64,000 nucleotides of DNA from Pleurocapsa sp. PCC 7319 (GTDB lineage: Bacteria > Cyanobacteriota > Cyanobacteriia > Cyanobacteriales > Xenococcaceae): positions 5,801,322 through 5,865,321 of the forward strand of contig NZ_KB235922.1 in the NCBI RefSeq assembly GCF_000332195.1, given 5' to 3'. The notes beneath the pieces are model-generated. The model saw nothing but the letters and a program-made list of their open reading frames with translations. It ran no database searches and had not been told where the DNA came from. Position numbers and translations under genes: made by a program. Below are positions 45,125-54,490 of this stretch, one piece after another (position 1 is the first letter of the stretch; every line of letters begins with the position of its first letter).

Positions 45125-45529
45125 TTAAAATTTGAAGCCTAATTGACCGTTAATCCCCCTAATTGAATGATATCCACCCCCCACAACTAGACGGCGTCCA
45201 GCATTGATGTGTATTCCCCCGGAGAATCCGATCGTCTCGTCACCAGAGTAATAACCAAGTCCTAGGTAAGGAGACACAATGGGTAAGCTAAAAAAATTAA
45301 GAAAATCTGCTCCAGTCGCTCCTTCTTCTCCTGTACCAACTTCAATACCTACGCCAGCAAATCTTACCCCAGCACCATAACTAATCAAGTCATCGACTGA
45401 GCCAACAGTAGCCCAAATTTCAGGTAATAGTTGACTTGAAGCAGGAGAAGCGCATATGGTCGAAGCACAGGCTGTTAATATGCCAGTTAAAATTGTTTGT
45501 TGAGCAAAAGCACGAAGTCGATGTTGCAT
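45125..45529 (-). CDS. Exported small beta-barrel-like protein
   Basis: 134 residues with a likely signal peptide (TILTGILTACASTICASPASS, cleavage after ASPASS). The mature part is glycine- and aromatic-rich with alternating hydrophobic residues in short strands (GAGVRFAGVGIEVGTGEEG; PYLGLGYYSGDETIGF) and ends in Phe (LGFKF), the pattern of outer-membrane barrel proteins. It is too short for a standard barrel, so it may be a lipoprotein-like or oligomeric strand protein. Function unknown. Confidence 0.68.
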   Translation of the reverse strand: MQHRLRAFAQQTILTGILTACASTICASPASSQLLPEIWATVGSVDDLISYGAGVRFAGVGIEVGTGEEGATGADFLNFFSLPIVSPYLGLGYYSGDETIGFSGGIHINAGRRLVVGGGYHSIRGINGQLGFKF

Positions 45530-45587
45530 ATTCTTAACACTCCAACACTAAAAAAACATAACTAATATAGGATAATTCATTCAGAAA

Positions 45588-46064
45588 ATGAGCATTCGCA
45601 TTGGTAATGGTTACGATATTCACCGATTAGTAGCAGATAGACCATTGATTTTAGGGGGAGTCAATATTCCCCATCATCTGGGATTACTAGGACATAGTGA
45701 TGCTGATGTTCTGACTCATGCAATTATGGATGCTTTGTTAGGAGCTTTGGGGCTGGGAGATATCGGACATTACTTTCCTCCGAGTGACCCCAAATGGCAA
45801 GGAGCCGATAGCATAGTATTACTACAACAAGTCGCGGATATCATTCACTCTCAAGGATGGCAAGTTGGCAATATAGATTCTACTATCGTTGCTGAACAGC
45901 CTAAACTGAAGCCTCATCTAAAGTCTATGCGGTCTGCGATCGCCAAGACCTTAGGAGTTGAAATAGATCAAATAAGCATTAAAGCAACTACCAATGAGAA
46001 ATTAGGTCCTGTTGGTAGAGAAGAGGGAATTTGTGCCTATTCCGTAGCCTTACTAATAAGTTAA
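45588..46064 (+). CDS. ispF: 2-C-methyl-D-erythritol 2,4-cyclodiphosphate synthase
   Basis: MEP-pathway isoprenoid enzyme forming the cyclic diphosphate; acts as a cytosolic trimer. 158 residues, full length. Zinc ligands Asp10, His12 (GNGYDIHRL) and His44 (DADVLTHAI); conserved [18 protein letters not shown], and the trimer-interface region [20 protein letters not shown]. Essential for carotenoid, quinone and phytyl supply. It is followed by a hairpin-capable spacer before the PPIase gene. Confidence 0.97.
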   Translation: MSIRIGNGYDIHRLVADRPLILGGVNIPHHLGLLGHSDADVLTHAIMDALLGALGLGDIGHYFPPSDPKWQGADSIVLLQQVADIIHSQGWQVGNIDSTIVAEQPKLKPHLKSMRSAIAKTLGVEIDQISIKATTNEKLGPVGREEGICAYSVALLIS

Positions 46065-46086
46065 CTTAAAATTTTTCGCTAAATTC

Positions 46087-46177
46087 CCAGACTCCTTAAA
46101 AACTTGAGTTGGTGTGTCATTCTATCTAAAGTAGGTTAAGTTAGGGTAGCAAAATCGAGCCAGGGGGGGAAGTCTGG
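46087..46177 (+). other. Structured spacer between ispF and PPIase gene
   Basis: CCAGACTCC (46087-46095) can pair with GGAAGTCTGG (46168-46177) around a 72-base interior. It could be a leader structure for the downstream genes or part of a termination region after ispF. No known riboswitch signature is seen. Confidence 0.3.
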
Positions 46178-46291
46178 AAACCTGCAATTAATAATTTTTA
46201 GCAGCGAGTAAATTTTATTTTAGTGCCGTAATTATAAGATCGATTGTAATTATCTGTTTAGATTGAAGTTTTTAACCTAACTCAAAAAAAT

Positions 46292-47032
46292 ATGAGTGTA
46301 GTTTTAGAAGTAGATAATCAAGTATACACAGCGGAAGATTTAGTTCCTCTATTGACCCAATATCAAATGCTACCAAAGTTAGCACAAGAAATTCTAATTG
46401 ATAAATTAATTGCTGAGATTAAATGCACAGAAGAAGAAAATACCTTAACTTATAACCAGTTTTGTCAACAAAATCAACTTACATCCGAAGAACAGGTAGA
46501 AACTTGGTTAAATAAGCAAGGAATGAGTCGAGAGCAGTTACAAAATCTGATTACCAAAAGATTAAGAATTGACAAATTTAAAGAGCAAAATTGGGGCGAT
46601 CAAGTAGAAGCTCATTTTATTAAACGAAAATCTCAACTAGATCGCATCGTTTATTCTTTGATTCGGGTCGAAAAACCAGAGCTAGCTCAAGAATTATATT
46701 TTCGGATTAAAGACGACGAGAATACTTTTAGTACTTTGGCAATGGAATATTCTCAGGGTACAGAAGCTCAGACTGGCGGTTTAATAGGACCTGTGGAACT
46801 TAATGCTCCTCATCCCAAAATTGCCCAGATACTAGCTACCTGTCAACCTGGTCAACTAATTCCCCCAACTCGTGTCGGGGAATGGATTGTCATCGTTAGA
46901 CTGGAAAACTACCTTTCGGCAAAACTCGATCTTCCCATGCGTCAAAGAATGCTAGATGAACTATTTCGTGAATGGCTCAATCAAGCAATTAAGCAAAAAG
47001 TATCTTACTTATCTAGCCCAGTCAGCAGTTAG
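46292..47032 (+). CDS. Parvulin-type peptidyl-prolyl isomerase
   Basis: 246 residues. The N-terminal part is helical and SurA-like (LTYNQFCQQNQLTSEEQVETW). The parvulin domain is recognisable at 125-210: RIVYSLIRVEKPELAQELYFRIKDDENTFSTLAMEYS, GTEAQTGGLIGPV, ILATCQPGQLIPP, VIVRLENY. No signal peptide visible, so it is cytoplasmic. It starts an apparent two-gene unit with the ABC exporter gene 13 bp downstream; such PPIase-exporter pairs in cyanobacteria probably keep secretion substrates competent. Confidence 0.87.
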   Translation: MSVVLEVDNQVYTAEDLVPLLTQYQMLPKLAQEILIDKLIAEIKCTEEENTLTYNQFCQQNQLTSEEQVETWLNKQGMSREQLQNLITKRLRIDKFKEQNWGDQVEAHFIKRKSQLDRIVYSLIRVEKPELAQELYFRIKDDENTFSTLAMEYSQGTEAQTGGLIGPVELNAPHPKIAQILATCQPGQLIPPTRVGEWIVIVRLENYLSAKLDLPMRQRMLDELFREWLNQAIKQKVSYLSSPVSS

Positions 47033-47045
47033 GCTTATTTGATTT

Positions 47046-50000
47046 ATGACCAATACAAATACGACTAAAATTGTCGAACAGTTTCTTTCCCTTGTTCCTC
47101 AATTCAATCAACTTGCCCCCGAGGTAATCGCTAAACTTGCCCCCAAACTCAAACCATTGCGATTTGGGGTGGGAAAAGTGATGATCATGCGCGAAAAAAT
47201 GCAGGGGCAGATCGCAATTATTTCCGAAGGGGAAGTTAGATTGCTAGGTTACGATCCTCGCACTAAAATGCCCACTACTCTTGATAAGCTCAAACCTGGA
47301 AAAATTATTGGTTGGGTCAATCTGGCCAGAGGATTACCCTGTGAAACGGCGATGGCAAGTACCGAAGTAGTTTGTCTGGCTTTAGATAATCAAGATTTCC
47401 TGGACTTAATTGAGCAGTATCCCCAGTTAGCAGCAGAATATAAGTTCAAACCAGCCAAGGTAGAAGTATTCGATCTATTAGGAATTCAATTGGAGCAAAA
47501 GGCTCAAGGAGATTGGGAACTAGAAGAATTGGCTGATAAAATCACAGAAGTTTCCCAAGTCCATTATTTACCTCCTGGAGAACATCTTTTAAATGGCGAA
47601 ATTGCTAAACCTTTAACAGATCCCAGCTTGGTGTGGCTAGTTAGTGGTGGAGGCGCAATCAAAGAATTTCCAGTTGGTAGTCGTATCGAACTGACCAGAG
47701 ATCGTCAAGCTATAACCGTCAATGGTAGTCAACCAGCTCGACTGATATCAATTCCTCAAGAGCATTGGTTTGATGGTCAAGCAGAACCAACAACGGCGTT
47801 TGTTGAACCTTTAGGGCAATCTAGCAATGATTCCACAGAGATCATCTCCCGTCTAGATTTTGATGAAACAGATTTTGATGACTCCGAGGGTTTAGGGGAA
47901 GGATATACTTTCCAAGACGAAGAAGAACCCATCGCCCTCGAACAAAAAAATTATCCCTTTGTGGCAGGGAAAACTACTTTAGATGCTGGAGTTGCTTGCT
48001 TTCAGATGTTGAGTAAGTATTTCGGAATGCCTTTCCGGAAAGAAGTAATCAAGCGCGTTCTTAAGGAACAGCTAGAGCGAACTCCCAGCTTGTCTTTGCC
48101 TTTATGTGGTGCGGTCTCGGAATTAATGGGGCTAAACCCCCAATTGATTAATATTCCTGCCCAGGCAATTACTCGCCTTGAAGGTCCTTGTTTGGTCACT
48201 TGGCAAGATAACTTGGCAATAATTTACGAGCTCAGCGAAACAGAATTGGTAATTGCCGTTCCTGAATTAGGGGTGCGTCGTTATAAGCCCGAAGACTTTA
48301 TTGAAACTTGGGGCGAAGGCGGAGAAGTACTTTTATTGAAAAAAACCAAAGAAACTCCTCAGGAAAGATTTGGTTTAAATTGGTTTTTACCTGCCTTACA
48401 AAAATATAAGCAAGTTCTAATTGAAGTTTTTATTGCTTCATTTTTTGTCCAGTTATTTCAATTGGCTAATCCTTTGATGATTCAGGTAATTATCGATAAG
48501 GTAATTAGTCAAAATAGTCCTAGTACTCTAGGTTACTTGGTCTTCTTTTTGATTGTGATCAATATTTTTGAAGCCCTGCTGACCACTCTCCGTACTTATC
48601 TATTTGTGGATACGACCAATCGCATCGATTTAACTTTGGGGTCTGAGATTATCGATCACTTACTGAGACTACCTCTGCGCTACTTTGAACGGCGACCAGT
48701 TGGGGAGATCTCGACCCGTGTTAACGAACTGGAGCGTATTCGTCAGTTTTTGACAGGAACAGCCCTGACGGTAGTATTAGACTGCATATTTTCCGTGATA
48801 TATGTAGTAGTAATGATGCTCTACAGCCCATTGCTCACAGCAGTATCCCTAGCTATTATTCCTGTATTTATTGCCCTGACTCTCATTTTCTCTCCCACAA
48901 TTCGTCGACAACTGAGAACTAAAGCAGAACGCAATGCCGAAACACAATCCTATTTAGTTGAGGTACTAACAGGAATTCAAACCGTTAAAGCCCAAAACAT
49001 TGAATTGCGATCGCGTTGGAAATGGCAAGAGCGTTATGCCCGCTATATCTCCACTGGGTTTAAAACTGTTATTACTTCTACCCTCGCCAAGTCCGCCAGT
49101 GATTTTCTCAACAAGCTTTCTCGGGTAATTATTATTGGTATGGGTGCCTATTTGGTCTTAGATGGCAAACTTACCCTAGGTCAATTAATTGCCTTTAGAA
49201 TTATTGGGGGCTATGTAACTTCTCCCGTTATGCGTTTGGCAACTTTATGGCAGAACTTCCAAGAAACTGCTCTATCCTTAGAACGGTTGGCTGATATTGT
49301 CGATCATCCCGAAGAAGGAGAAGCTGACCGTAACAATATTCCCATGCCTGCTATTAAGGGTAAAGTGAAGTACGATAATCTCTCCTTCCGCTTTAAAAAC
49401 AGTGGTCCTCTACAGTTGAAAAATGTCACCACCGAGTTCGCTCCTGGTACATTTGTGGCAATTGTGGGAGAAAGTGGTGCCGGTAAGAGTACCATGACTA
49501 AGCTGCTATCTCGTCTCTACGAACCAGAAGGAGGTCGGATTTTAGTCGACGGCTATGATATAAATCGTGTGGAATTATACTCCCTGCGTCGTCAGATCGG
49601 TGTTGTACCTCAAGAGACACTCTTATTTGAGGGTTCCATTTTAGATAACATTGCCTTAACTAACCCTGATGCTACTACCGAAGAGATTATTGCTGCCGCT
49701 CAAATTGCCGCCGCTCATGATTTTATTATGACTCTGCCTAATGGTTATAACACCAGAGTTGGGGAGCGAGGTTCGGCATTGTCTGGGGGACAAAGACAAA
49801 GGATTGCGATCGCTCGTACGATTTTGCAAGCTCCAGCGATGATGGTTCTGGATGAAGCGACTAGTGCATTAGATTTTGCTACTGAACAGGAAGTATGTCG
49901 AAATCTTAAAGAAGCTCTTAAAGGGCGCACAGTATTCTTTATTACTCACCGTTTAGGCACAATTAAGAATGCGGATACCATCCTGATGATGGATTCTGGT

Positions 50001-50090
50001 TCAATCGTCGAACGTGGTACTCATGAAGAACTAATGGCGTTAAAAGGACGTTATTGCTATCTTTATCAGCAACAAGAATCCTCTGTTTAA
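47046..50090 (+). CDS. cNMP-binding-like/degenerate-C39/ABC exporter
   Basis: 1014 residues, type I-like exporter of the HlyB/peptidase-containing class. Residues 10-160: cyclic-nucleotide-binding-like fold (FGVGKVMIMREKMQGQIAIISEGEV). Residues about 305-430: C39-like domain KTTLDAGVACFQMLSKYF, where the catalytic Cys of the usual CG motif is Ala, so no peptidase activity expected. Residues about 445-740: six-helix membrane domain. Residues about 760-1010: ATPase with GESGAGKST, LSGGQRQRIAIA and MMVLDEATSALD. Degenerate C39 domains occur in RTX exporters, fitting an RTX-type substrate. Confidence 0.92.
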   Translation: MTNTNTTKIVEQFLSLVPQFNQLAPEVIAKLAPKLKPLRFGVGKVMIMREKMQGQIAIISEGEVRLLGYDPRTKMPTTLDKLKPGKIIGWVNLARGLPCETAMASTEVVCLALDNQDFLDLIEQYPQLAAEYKFKPAKVEVFDLLGIQLEQKAQGDWELEELADKITEVSQVHYLPPGEHLLNGEIAKPLTDPSLVWLVSGGGAIKEFPVGSRIELTRDRQAITVNGSQPARLISIPQEHWFDGQAEPTTAFVEPLGQSSNDSTEIISRLDFDETDFDDSEGLGEGYTFQDEEEPIALEQKNYPFVAGKTTLDAGVACFQMLSKYFGMPFRKEVIKRVLKEQLERTPSLSLPLCGAVSELMGLNPQLINIPAQAITRLEGPCLVTWQDNLAIIYELSETELVIAVPELGVRRYKPEDFIETWGEGGEVLLLKKTKETPQERFGLNWFLPALQKYKQVLIEVFIASFFVQLFQLANPLMIQVIIDKVISQNSPSTLGYLVFFLIVINIFEALLTTLRTYLFVDTTNRIDLTLGSEIIDHLLRLPLRYFERRPVGEISTRVNELERIRQFLTGTALTVVLDCIFSVIYVVVMMLYSPLLTAVSLAIIPVFIALTLIFSPTIRRQLRTKAERNAETQSYLVEVLTGIQTVKAQNIELRSRWKWQERYARYISTGFKTVITSTLAKSASDFLNKLSRVIIIGMGAYLVLDGKLTLGQLIAFRIIGGYVTSPVMRLATLWQNFQETALSLERLADIVDHPEEGEADRNNIPMPAIKGKVKYDNLSFRFKNSGPLQLKNVTTEFAPGTFVAIVGESGAGKSTMTKLLSRLYEPEGGRILVDGYDINRVELYSLRRQIGVVPQETLLFEGSILDNIALTNPDATTEEIIAAAQIAAAHDFIMTLPNGYNTRVGERGSALSGGQRQRIAIARTILQAPAMMVLDEATSALDFATEQEVCRNLKEALKGRTVFFITHRLGTIKNADTILMMDSGSIVERGTHEELMALKGRYCYLYQQQESSV

Positions 50091-50116
50091 AAAGGATTAG
50101 TTAAATTTAATTTAGG

Positions 50117-50145
50117 GCGATCGCTTGCTCAAGCGATCGCTTTTT
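50117..50145 (+). terminator. HIP1-based terminator after ABC exporter gene
   Basis: GCGATCGCTTG-CT-CAAGCGATCGC, an 11-bp perfect stem formed by two HIP1 octamers in the stem, followed by TTTTTAC and more T. Confidence 0.85.
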
Positions 50146-50286
50146 ACTTTTTTAATTGAGTCGATGGTAAATAGACAAACTGCGATCGCAATGATATTTT
50201 CGACTAAAAGTCACAGATTAAGACATCTAATTACGTTGCTGGCAGCTATGAATAAGTAATTTTAGCTTTTTTGCTCTATTGGCTTT

Positions 50287-50311
50287 TAAAACAACAACAA
50301 CAACAACAACA
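50287..50311 (+). repeat. (AAC)n trinucleotide repeat
   Basis: About eight AAC units starting in AAAACAACAAC. Non-coding; no function assigned. Confidence 0.8.
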
Positions 50312-50803
50312 ATAATTATTAGTAGATCGTAAAAATCATAATTATTGACATTGGTTTGAATATTTGAATTATATTTCAAGTATTTTTATCTTTAATAATA
50401 TCTTTGGCTACAGGCAAGTATTAATATTGATTTATTATATTTTTATAGTCAAAAAAATATAATTTTCAATTCTTGTAAAATTAATGTAAATAATTTTTTG
50501 ATAATATTTTTAGATTCAAATCAGACTGAGAATTAGAGTAAAACAACAATACTATTGTTTAATTATCTCTTGATCGCTAAAATCATCTAGAGCATCACCT
50601 CTAAGATAAAACTTTTAAAAATTAGTTTTCGCTAACTTAGTTAAGTTTTTTCAAATACCTAGTTTAATAGTCAATTTCAAATACTATTATATAGATATAG
50701 TTATTTGTGTATTATTTTTCTAAAAAAGAGCATCAAAAAAGCAAAGTTACGATGCCAAAAATCATAAAATCGGGTTAAACTTTCTAGTTATCAACTAAAA
50801 TCT

Positions 50804-51331
50804 ATGCAACCGATCGCTGCTGGAACCAAAACCGCTCAAGCTGGCAATCCACAAAAACCTCTAGTGGATAAGCGGCTCAAGGCATTAGACATTTCCATGA
50901 AGCGAAATCACTATCGTCAAGATGCCCTGATTGAGATTCTGCATAAAGCACAGGAATCCTTTGGTTATCTAGAACCAGAAATCTTAGAACATATAGCCAG
51001 GCAGTTAAAATTACCTCTAAGTCGGGTCTATGGTGTAGCCACTTTTTATCATCTATTTTCTCTAAAACCAAGTGGGGTACATAGTTGCGTTGTTTGTCTG
51101 GGGACTGCTTGTTATGTTAAAGGTGGGGGAGAAATAATTTCTGCTATGGAAGAAGAATTGGGCATTCATGCTGGTGAAACTACTTCAGACAACCAAGTTT
51201 CTCTAATGACAGCAAGATGTATAGGAGCTTGTGGAATCGCCCCTGCTGTGGTCTTTGATGGTACTGTGACTGGAAAACAAGACCCAGAAAAAGTTCTTGA
51301 AAAAATCAAAGCTTGGCAATCTGACGCTTAA
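50804..51331 (+). CDS. hoxE: Bidirectional hydrogenase diaphorase subunit HoxE
   Basis: NuoE-like subunit of the NAD(P)-linked [NiFe] hydrogenase, 175 residues. Thioredoxin-like [2Fe-2S] site: Cys98, Cys103 (VCLGTACYVKGG), Cys139, Cys143 (RCIGACGIAP), with Cys95 extra. HoxEFU together form the diaphorase that exchanges electrons with NAD(P)H or ferredoxin. First gene of the cluster hoxE-hoxF-(membrane)-hoxU-hoxY-hoxH-(pentapeptide)-hoxW. The gap to hoxF is occupied by a heptamer array. Confidence 0.95.
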   Translation: MQPIAAGTKTAQAGNPQKPLVDKRLKALDISMKRNHYRQDALIEILHKAQESFGYLEPEILEHIARQLKLPLSRVYGVATFYHLFSLKPSGVHSCVVCLGTACYVKGGGEIISAMEEELGIHAGETTSDNQVSLMTARCIGACGIAPAVVFDGTVTGKQDPEKVLEKIKAWQSDA

Positions 51332-51418
51332 TGATTCGTCGATTTTTAAATAATAGCTTGATGAGAGACAAGGAGGATGAGGAAGATGGTAGAGATGAGA
51401 AAACAACCTAATAACCTC

Positions 51419-51506
51419 TAACTACGAACTACGAACTACGAACTACAAACTACGAACTACAAACTACGAACTACAAACTACGAACTACGAACTACGAACT
51501 ACGAAA
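51419..51506 (+). repeat. Heptanucleotide array (AACTACG) between hoxE and hoxF
   Basis: About 12 units of AACTACG with interspersed AACTACA variants. It ends 6 bp before the hoxF start codon, so it occupies the position where the ribosome binding site would be. Confidence 0.93.
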
Positions 51507-51512
51507 CCAGAT

Positions 51513-53126
51513 ATGGACTTAAATGAACTGCTGACATTGGCCGACACAGAAAGAAAGAAACATAAAAATATTCGGGTGCATTGTTGTACATCTACAGGCT
51601 GTCGAGCAGCTAATTCTCTGTCGGTCAAAGATAATCTGACCAATGCAGTGCAAGACTCAGGATTAGGCGATCGCGTGGAGGTAGTCGGGGTGGGTTGTAT
51701 GGGCTTTTGTGGGCGAGGTCCTTTGGTACAGGTAGATCCTGAAGATACTATCTATGAAGAAGTAACCCCAGATGATGCACCAAGTATAATTGATGCTCTA
51801 AACGGAGGAGTAGCCAAGTCGATTCAAGGGGACACTCAACACCCCTTTTTTGCTCGGCAGATGCGAATTGTTCGGCAGCATACGGGAAAAGTCAATCCCG
51901 AAAGTATCGGAGAATATATTGCTGTTGGTGGTTATCAATCTCTGTACAAAGCGATCTACGACATGACTCCTGCTGAAGTAGTCAATGAGATTAGTAAAAG
52001 TGGCTTGCGAGGCAGAGGCGGCGGCGGTTATCCTACTGGCTTGAAATGGGCAACAGTAGCTAAGATGCCTGGAGAGCAGAAATACGTTATCTGCAATGGA
52101 GATGAAGGAGATCCAGGAGCATTTATGGATCGCAGTGTCTTAGAAAGCGATCCTCATCTCGTCTTAGAAGGAATGGCGATCGCTGGTTATGCTCTTGGTG
52201 CTAACCACGGCTATATCTATGTTCGCGCTGAATACCCTCTAGCCATTGAACGTCTACAAAAAGCGATTAAACAAGCCAAGAAATACGGTATTTTAGGTAG
52301 TCAGATCTTTGAATCATCTTTTGACTTTAAAATTGATATCCGTATTGGTGCTGGAGCTTTTGTCTGTGGGGAAGAAACGGCTCTCATTCAGTCAATTGAA
52401 GGTAAGCGGGGCAATCCAGTTCCTCGTCCTCCTTATCCTGCTGAATCTGGTTTATGGAAGTGTCCGACTTTAATTAATAATGTGGAAACTTTGGCTAATA
52501 TTGCAGCAATTATCCGAGAAGGTGCAGAATGGTACTCTAGTATTGGCACCGATAATAGCAAGGGGACTAAAATCTTTGCTCTCACAGGGAAAATTCGCAA
52601 TAATGGTCTAATTGAAGTACCCATGGGGATTACTTTACGAGAAATTGTTGAAGAAATGGGTGGAGGCGTTCCCGATGGAGAAGTCAAAGCAGTACAAACA
52701 GGGGGACCTTCGGGAGGATGTATCCCGGCATCGATGCTAGATATCCCTGTTGATTATGATTCTCTCAGTAAAATCGGCTCCATGATGGGTTCTGGCGGAA
52801 TGGTAGTGATGGATCAAGCTACCAGCATGGTAGAAGTAGCTCAATTTTATATGCAGTTTTGTCGCGAGGAATCCTGTGGGAAATGTGTTCCCTGTCGTGC
52901 AGGAACAGTGCAGCTTCATAGTTTACTAACCAAAATCATCAATAAACAAGGGACTCAAGCTGATTTGGAAAAATTAGAAGCCTTGTGTCAAATGGTTAAA
53001 GAAACTAGTTTATGTGGTCTAGGTACTAGCGCACCCAACCCTATTTTAAGTACGCTACGTTATTTCCCAGAAGAGTATCAAGAATTGATTCCCCAAGAAA
53101 GTCTCAAGGGCAAAGTTACCAGTTAA
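51513..53126 (+). CDS. hoxF: Bidirectional hydrogenase diaphorase subunit HoxF
   Basis: NuoF-like flavoprotein, 537 residues. N-terminal [2Fe-2S] region: CCTSTGC (Cys24, 25, 30) and VGCMGFCGRGP. The FMN/NAD(P) fold has SGLRGRGGGGYPTGLKW and CNGDEGDPGAFMDR. The [4Fe-4S] site is CGKCVPC (Cys455, 458, 461) plus Cys501 (SLCG). It would oxidise or reduce NAD(P)H through FMN. No Shine-Dalgarno is visible; a heptamer array directly precedes the ATG. Confidence 0.97.
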   Translation: MDLNELLTLADTERKKHKNIRVHCCTSTGCRAANSLSVKDNLTNAVQDSGLGDRVEVVGVGCMGFCGRGPLVQVDPEDTIYEEVTPDDAPSIIDALNGGVAKSIQGDTQHPFFARQMRIVRQHTGKVNPESIGEYIAVGGYQSLYKAIYDMTPAEVVNEISKSGLRGRGGGGYPTGLKWATVAKMPGEQKYVICNGDEGDPGAFMDRSVLESDPHLVLEGMAIAGYALGANHGYIYVRAEYPLAIERLQKAIKQAKKYGILGSQIFESSFDFKIDIRIGAGAFVCGEETALIQSIEGKRGNPVPRPPYPAESGLWKCPTLINNVETLANIAAIIREGAEWYSSIGTDNSKGTKIFALTGKIRNNGLIEVPMGITLREIVEEMGGGVPDGEVKAVQTGGPSGGCIPASMLDIPVDYDSLSKIGSMMGSGGMVVMDQATSMVEVAQFYMQFCREESCGKCVPCRAGTVQLHSLLTKIINKQGTQADLEKLEALCQMVKETSLCGLGTSAPNPILSTLRYFPEEYQELIPQESLKGKVTS

Positions 53127-53192
53127 TTCATAGTGTTTGTTTTGAGTTTTTTATTCTGCCATTGATATTATCTAATTAGGAGCAGACCAACA

Positions 53193-53600
53193 ATGAAAAG
53201 TATTAATTACGTGCTCGCTCTGGGGATGTGGTTAGGGATGGCTATTATCGCGATCGCTAATGGTTATATCGGTCAGACTTATGTTGCTCCCCGACTGGGA
53301 GATTATGGCAATCATGTTTATAAGACACTTTTCTTTATACCCGTAATTTTCCTGTTCTCTTGGTTATATGCGAATGCTACTAGGGGAGATACATGGTTAA
53401 CTAGTGCTTTGTTTATTAGTTGTTTTTGGATCGGTTTAACAATTCTGTTTGAATTCGTTTTCGGTCATTATGTCTTCGGAAATTCCTGGGAAGTCTTGAT
53501 CGCCGATTACCGAATTTGGCAGGGACGGTTGTGGTTGTTGGTATTAATAACTGAAGCGATCGCGCCCGTGACAATAGCCTGGTTAATCAATGGCTACTGA
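53193..53600 (+). CDS. Small four-helix membrane protein within hox operon
   Basis: 135 residues, about four transmembrane segments (YVLALGMWLGMAIIAIANG; TLFFIPVIFLFSWLYA; ALFISCFWIGLTILFEFVFG; LWLLVLITEAIAPVTIAW). Good ribosome site AGGAG at 53179. Resembles a widespread small membrane family of unknown function containing the FEFVFGHYVFGNSW motif. Located between hoxF and hoxU, as unrelated extra genes are in other cyanobacterial hox clusters (for example Synechocystis). It could anchor or regulate the hydrogenase, but this is unproven. Confidence 0.8.
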   Translation: MKSINYVLALGMWLGMAIIAIANGYIGQTYVAPRLGDYGNHVYKTLFFIPVIFLFSWLYANATRGDTWLTSALFISCFWIGLTILFEFVFGHYVFGNSWEVLIADYRIWQGRLWLLVLITEAIAPVTIAWLINGY

Positions 53601-53711
53601 ACTTTTCCCACACACTTTTTAATATGGCAATCAGGTATAGATTATCATCACTCTAGCCATCATCAATTCTGTAACCAAAAGGTTGAGCCAATTCAAGTAG
53701 GATAATAAAAT

Positions 53712-54428
53712 ATGTCTGTCAGAACCTTAACGATCAACAATATTCCTGTAGCTGTCGAAGAAGGTAAGACTATCCTTGAAGCTGCCAAGGAAGCAGGTGT
53801 TCATATCCCTACTCTTTGCTTTTTAGAAGGAGTTGCTGCTGTAGCTGCCTGTAGGATGTGTTTGGTAGAAGTTGAAGGAATCAATAAACTTTTACCCTCT
53901 TGCGTCACTCAAGTAACTGAAGAGATGGTGGTGCATACCAATACCCCCAAACTGCAAGAATATCGGCGCATGGTCATAGAATTACTCTTTGCAGAAGGTA
54001 ATCATGTTTGTTCGATCTGCGTAGCTAATGGTAATTGTGAACTACAAGATCTTGCCGTTGAAGTAGGCATGGATCATACTCGTTTCCCTTATCGCTTTCC
54101 CGATCGCCATGTAGATGTATCTCACCCGCAGTTTGGCATCGATCACAACCGTTGTATCCTCTGTACTCGCTGTGTACGTGTCTGCGATGAAATTGAAGGA
54201 GCGCATGTATGGGATATAGCTCAACGAGGTGCTGAGGCTTATATCGTATCTGGTTTGAACCAACCTTGGGGGGAAGTAAATGCTTGTACGTCTTGTGGAA
54301 AATGCGTTGATGCTTGTCCCACAGGCTCAATTTTCCGTAAAGGAACAACCTCTGCCGAAAAAGAACGCGATCGCGCCAAATTAGAATTTGTTGTTAATGC
54401 TAGGGAAAAACGAGAATGGACGAGATAA
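53712..54428 (+). CDS. hoxU: Bidirectional hydrogenase diaphorase subunit HoxU
   Basis: NuoG-like N-terminal segment, 238 residues, carrying electrons between HoxF and HoxY. [2Fe-2S]: Cys36, Cys47, Cys50, Cys64 (AACRMC region). First [4Fe-4S]: His98, Cys100, Cys103, Cys109 (GNHVCSICVANGNCE). Two ferredoxin-like [4Fe-4S] clusters: NRCILCTRCVRVCDE and NACTSCGKCVDACPTG. Full length for HoxU. A hairpin repeat (54431-54458) follows just after the stop and before hoxY. Confidence 0.97.
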   Translation: MSVRTLTINNIPVAVEEGKTILEAAKEAGVHIPTLCFLEGVAAVAACRMCLVEVEGINKLLPSCVTQVTEEMVVHTNTPKLQEYRRMVIELLFAEGNHVCSICVANGNCELQDLAVEVGMDHTRFPYRFPDRHVDVSHPQFGIDHNRCILCTRCVRVCDEIEGAHVWDIAQRGAEAYIVSGLNQPWGEVNACTSCGKCVDACPTGSIFRKGTTSAEKERDRAKLEFVVNAREKREWTR

Positions 54429-54430
54429 CA

Positions 54431-54458
54431 GTAGGGGTGGTTCGCGAACCGCCCTTAC
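54431..54458. repeat. Hairpin repeat GTAGGGGTGG...CGCCCTTAC, copy 2
   Basis: Palindromic arms GTAGGGGTGGTTCG / CGAACCGCCCTTAC between hoxU and hoxY. Related to the copy at 44942-44969 in its outer arms with a different, still complementary inner stem. Confidence 0.75.
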
Positions 54459-54490
54459 GGGAGTTGAGCAAGAGAATAAAATAATTAACA

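Larger units (their letters stand above)
50091..50803. other. AT-rich intergenic region upstream of hox operon
   Basis: Contains the terminator 50117-50145, an (AAC)n trinucleotide run at about 50290-50311, and about 450 bp of very AT-rich DNA leading to hoxE. The hox promoter is presumably here; I cannot assign -35/-10 boxes or a LexA/AbrB site with confidence. Confidence 0.45.

Noticed and set aside
46087-46177. Known riboswitch between ispF and the PPIase gene
   Set aside because: A pairing exists but no conserved riboswitch core (cobalamin, TPP, glutamine, guanidine) was recognised.
47046-50090. Bacteriocin-processing C39 peptidase exporter
   Set aside because: The catalytic cysteine position is Ala, so leader cleavage is not expected; no double-glycine precursor gene seen nearby.
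51419-51506. Possible CRISPR array
   Set aside because: The units are 7 bp with no variable spacers and no cas genes nearby; it is a simple tandem repeat.
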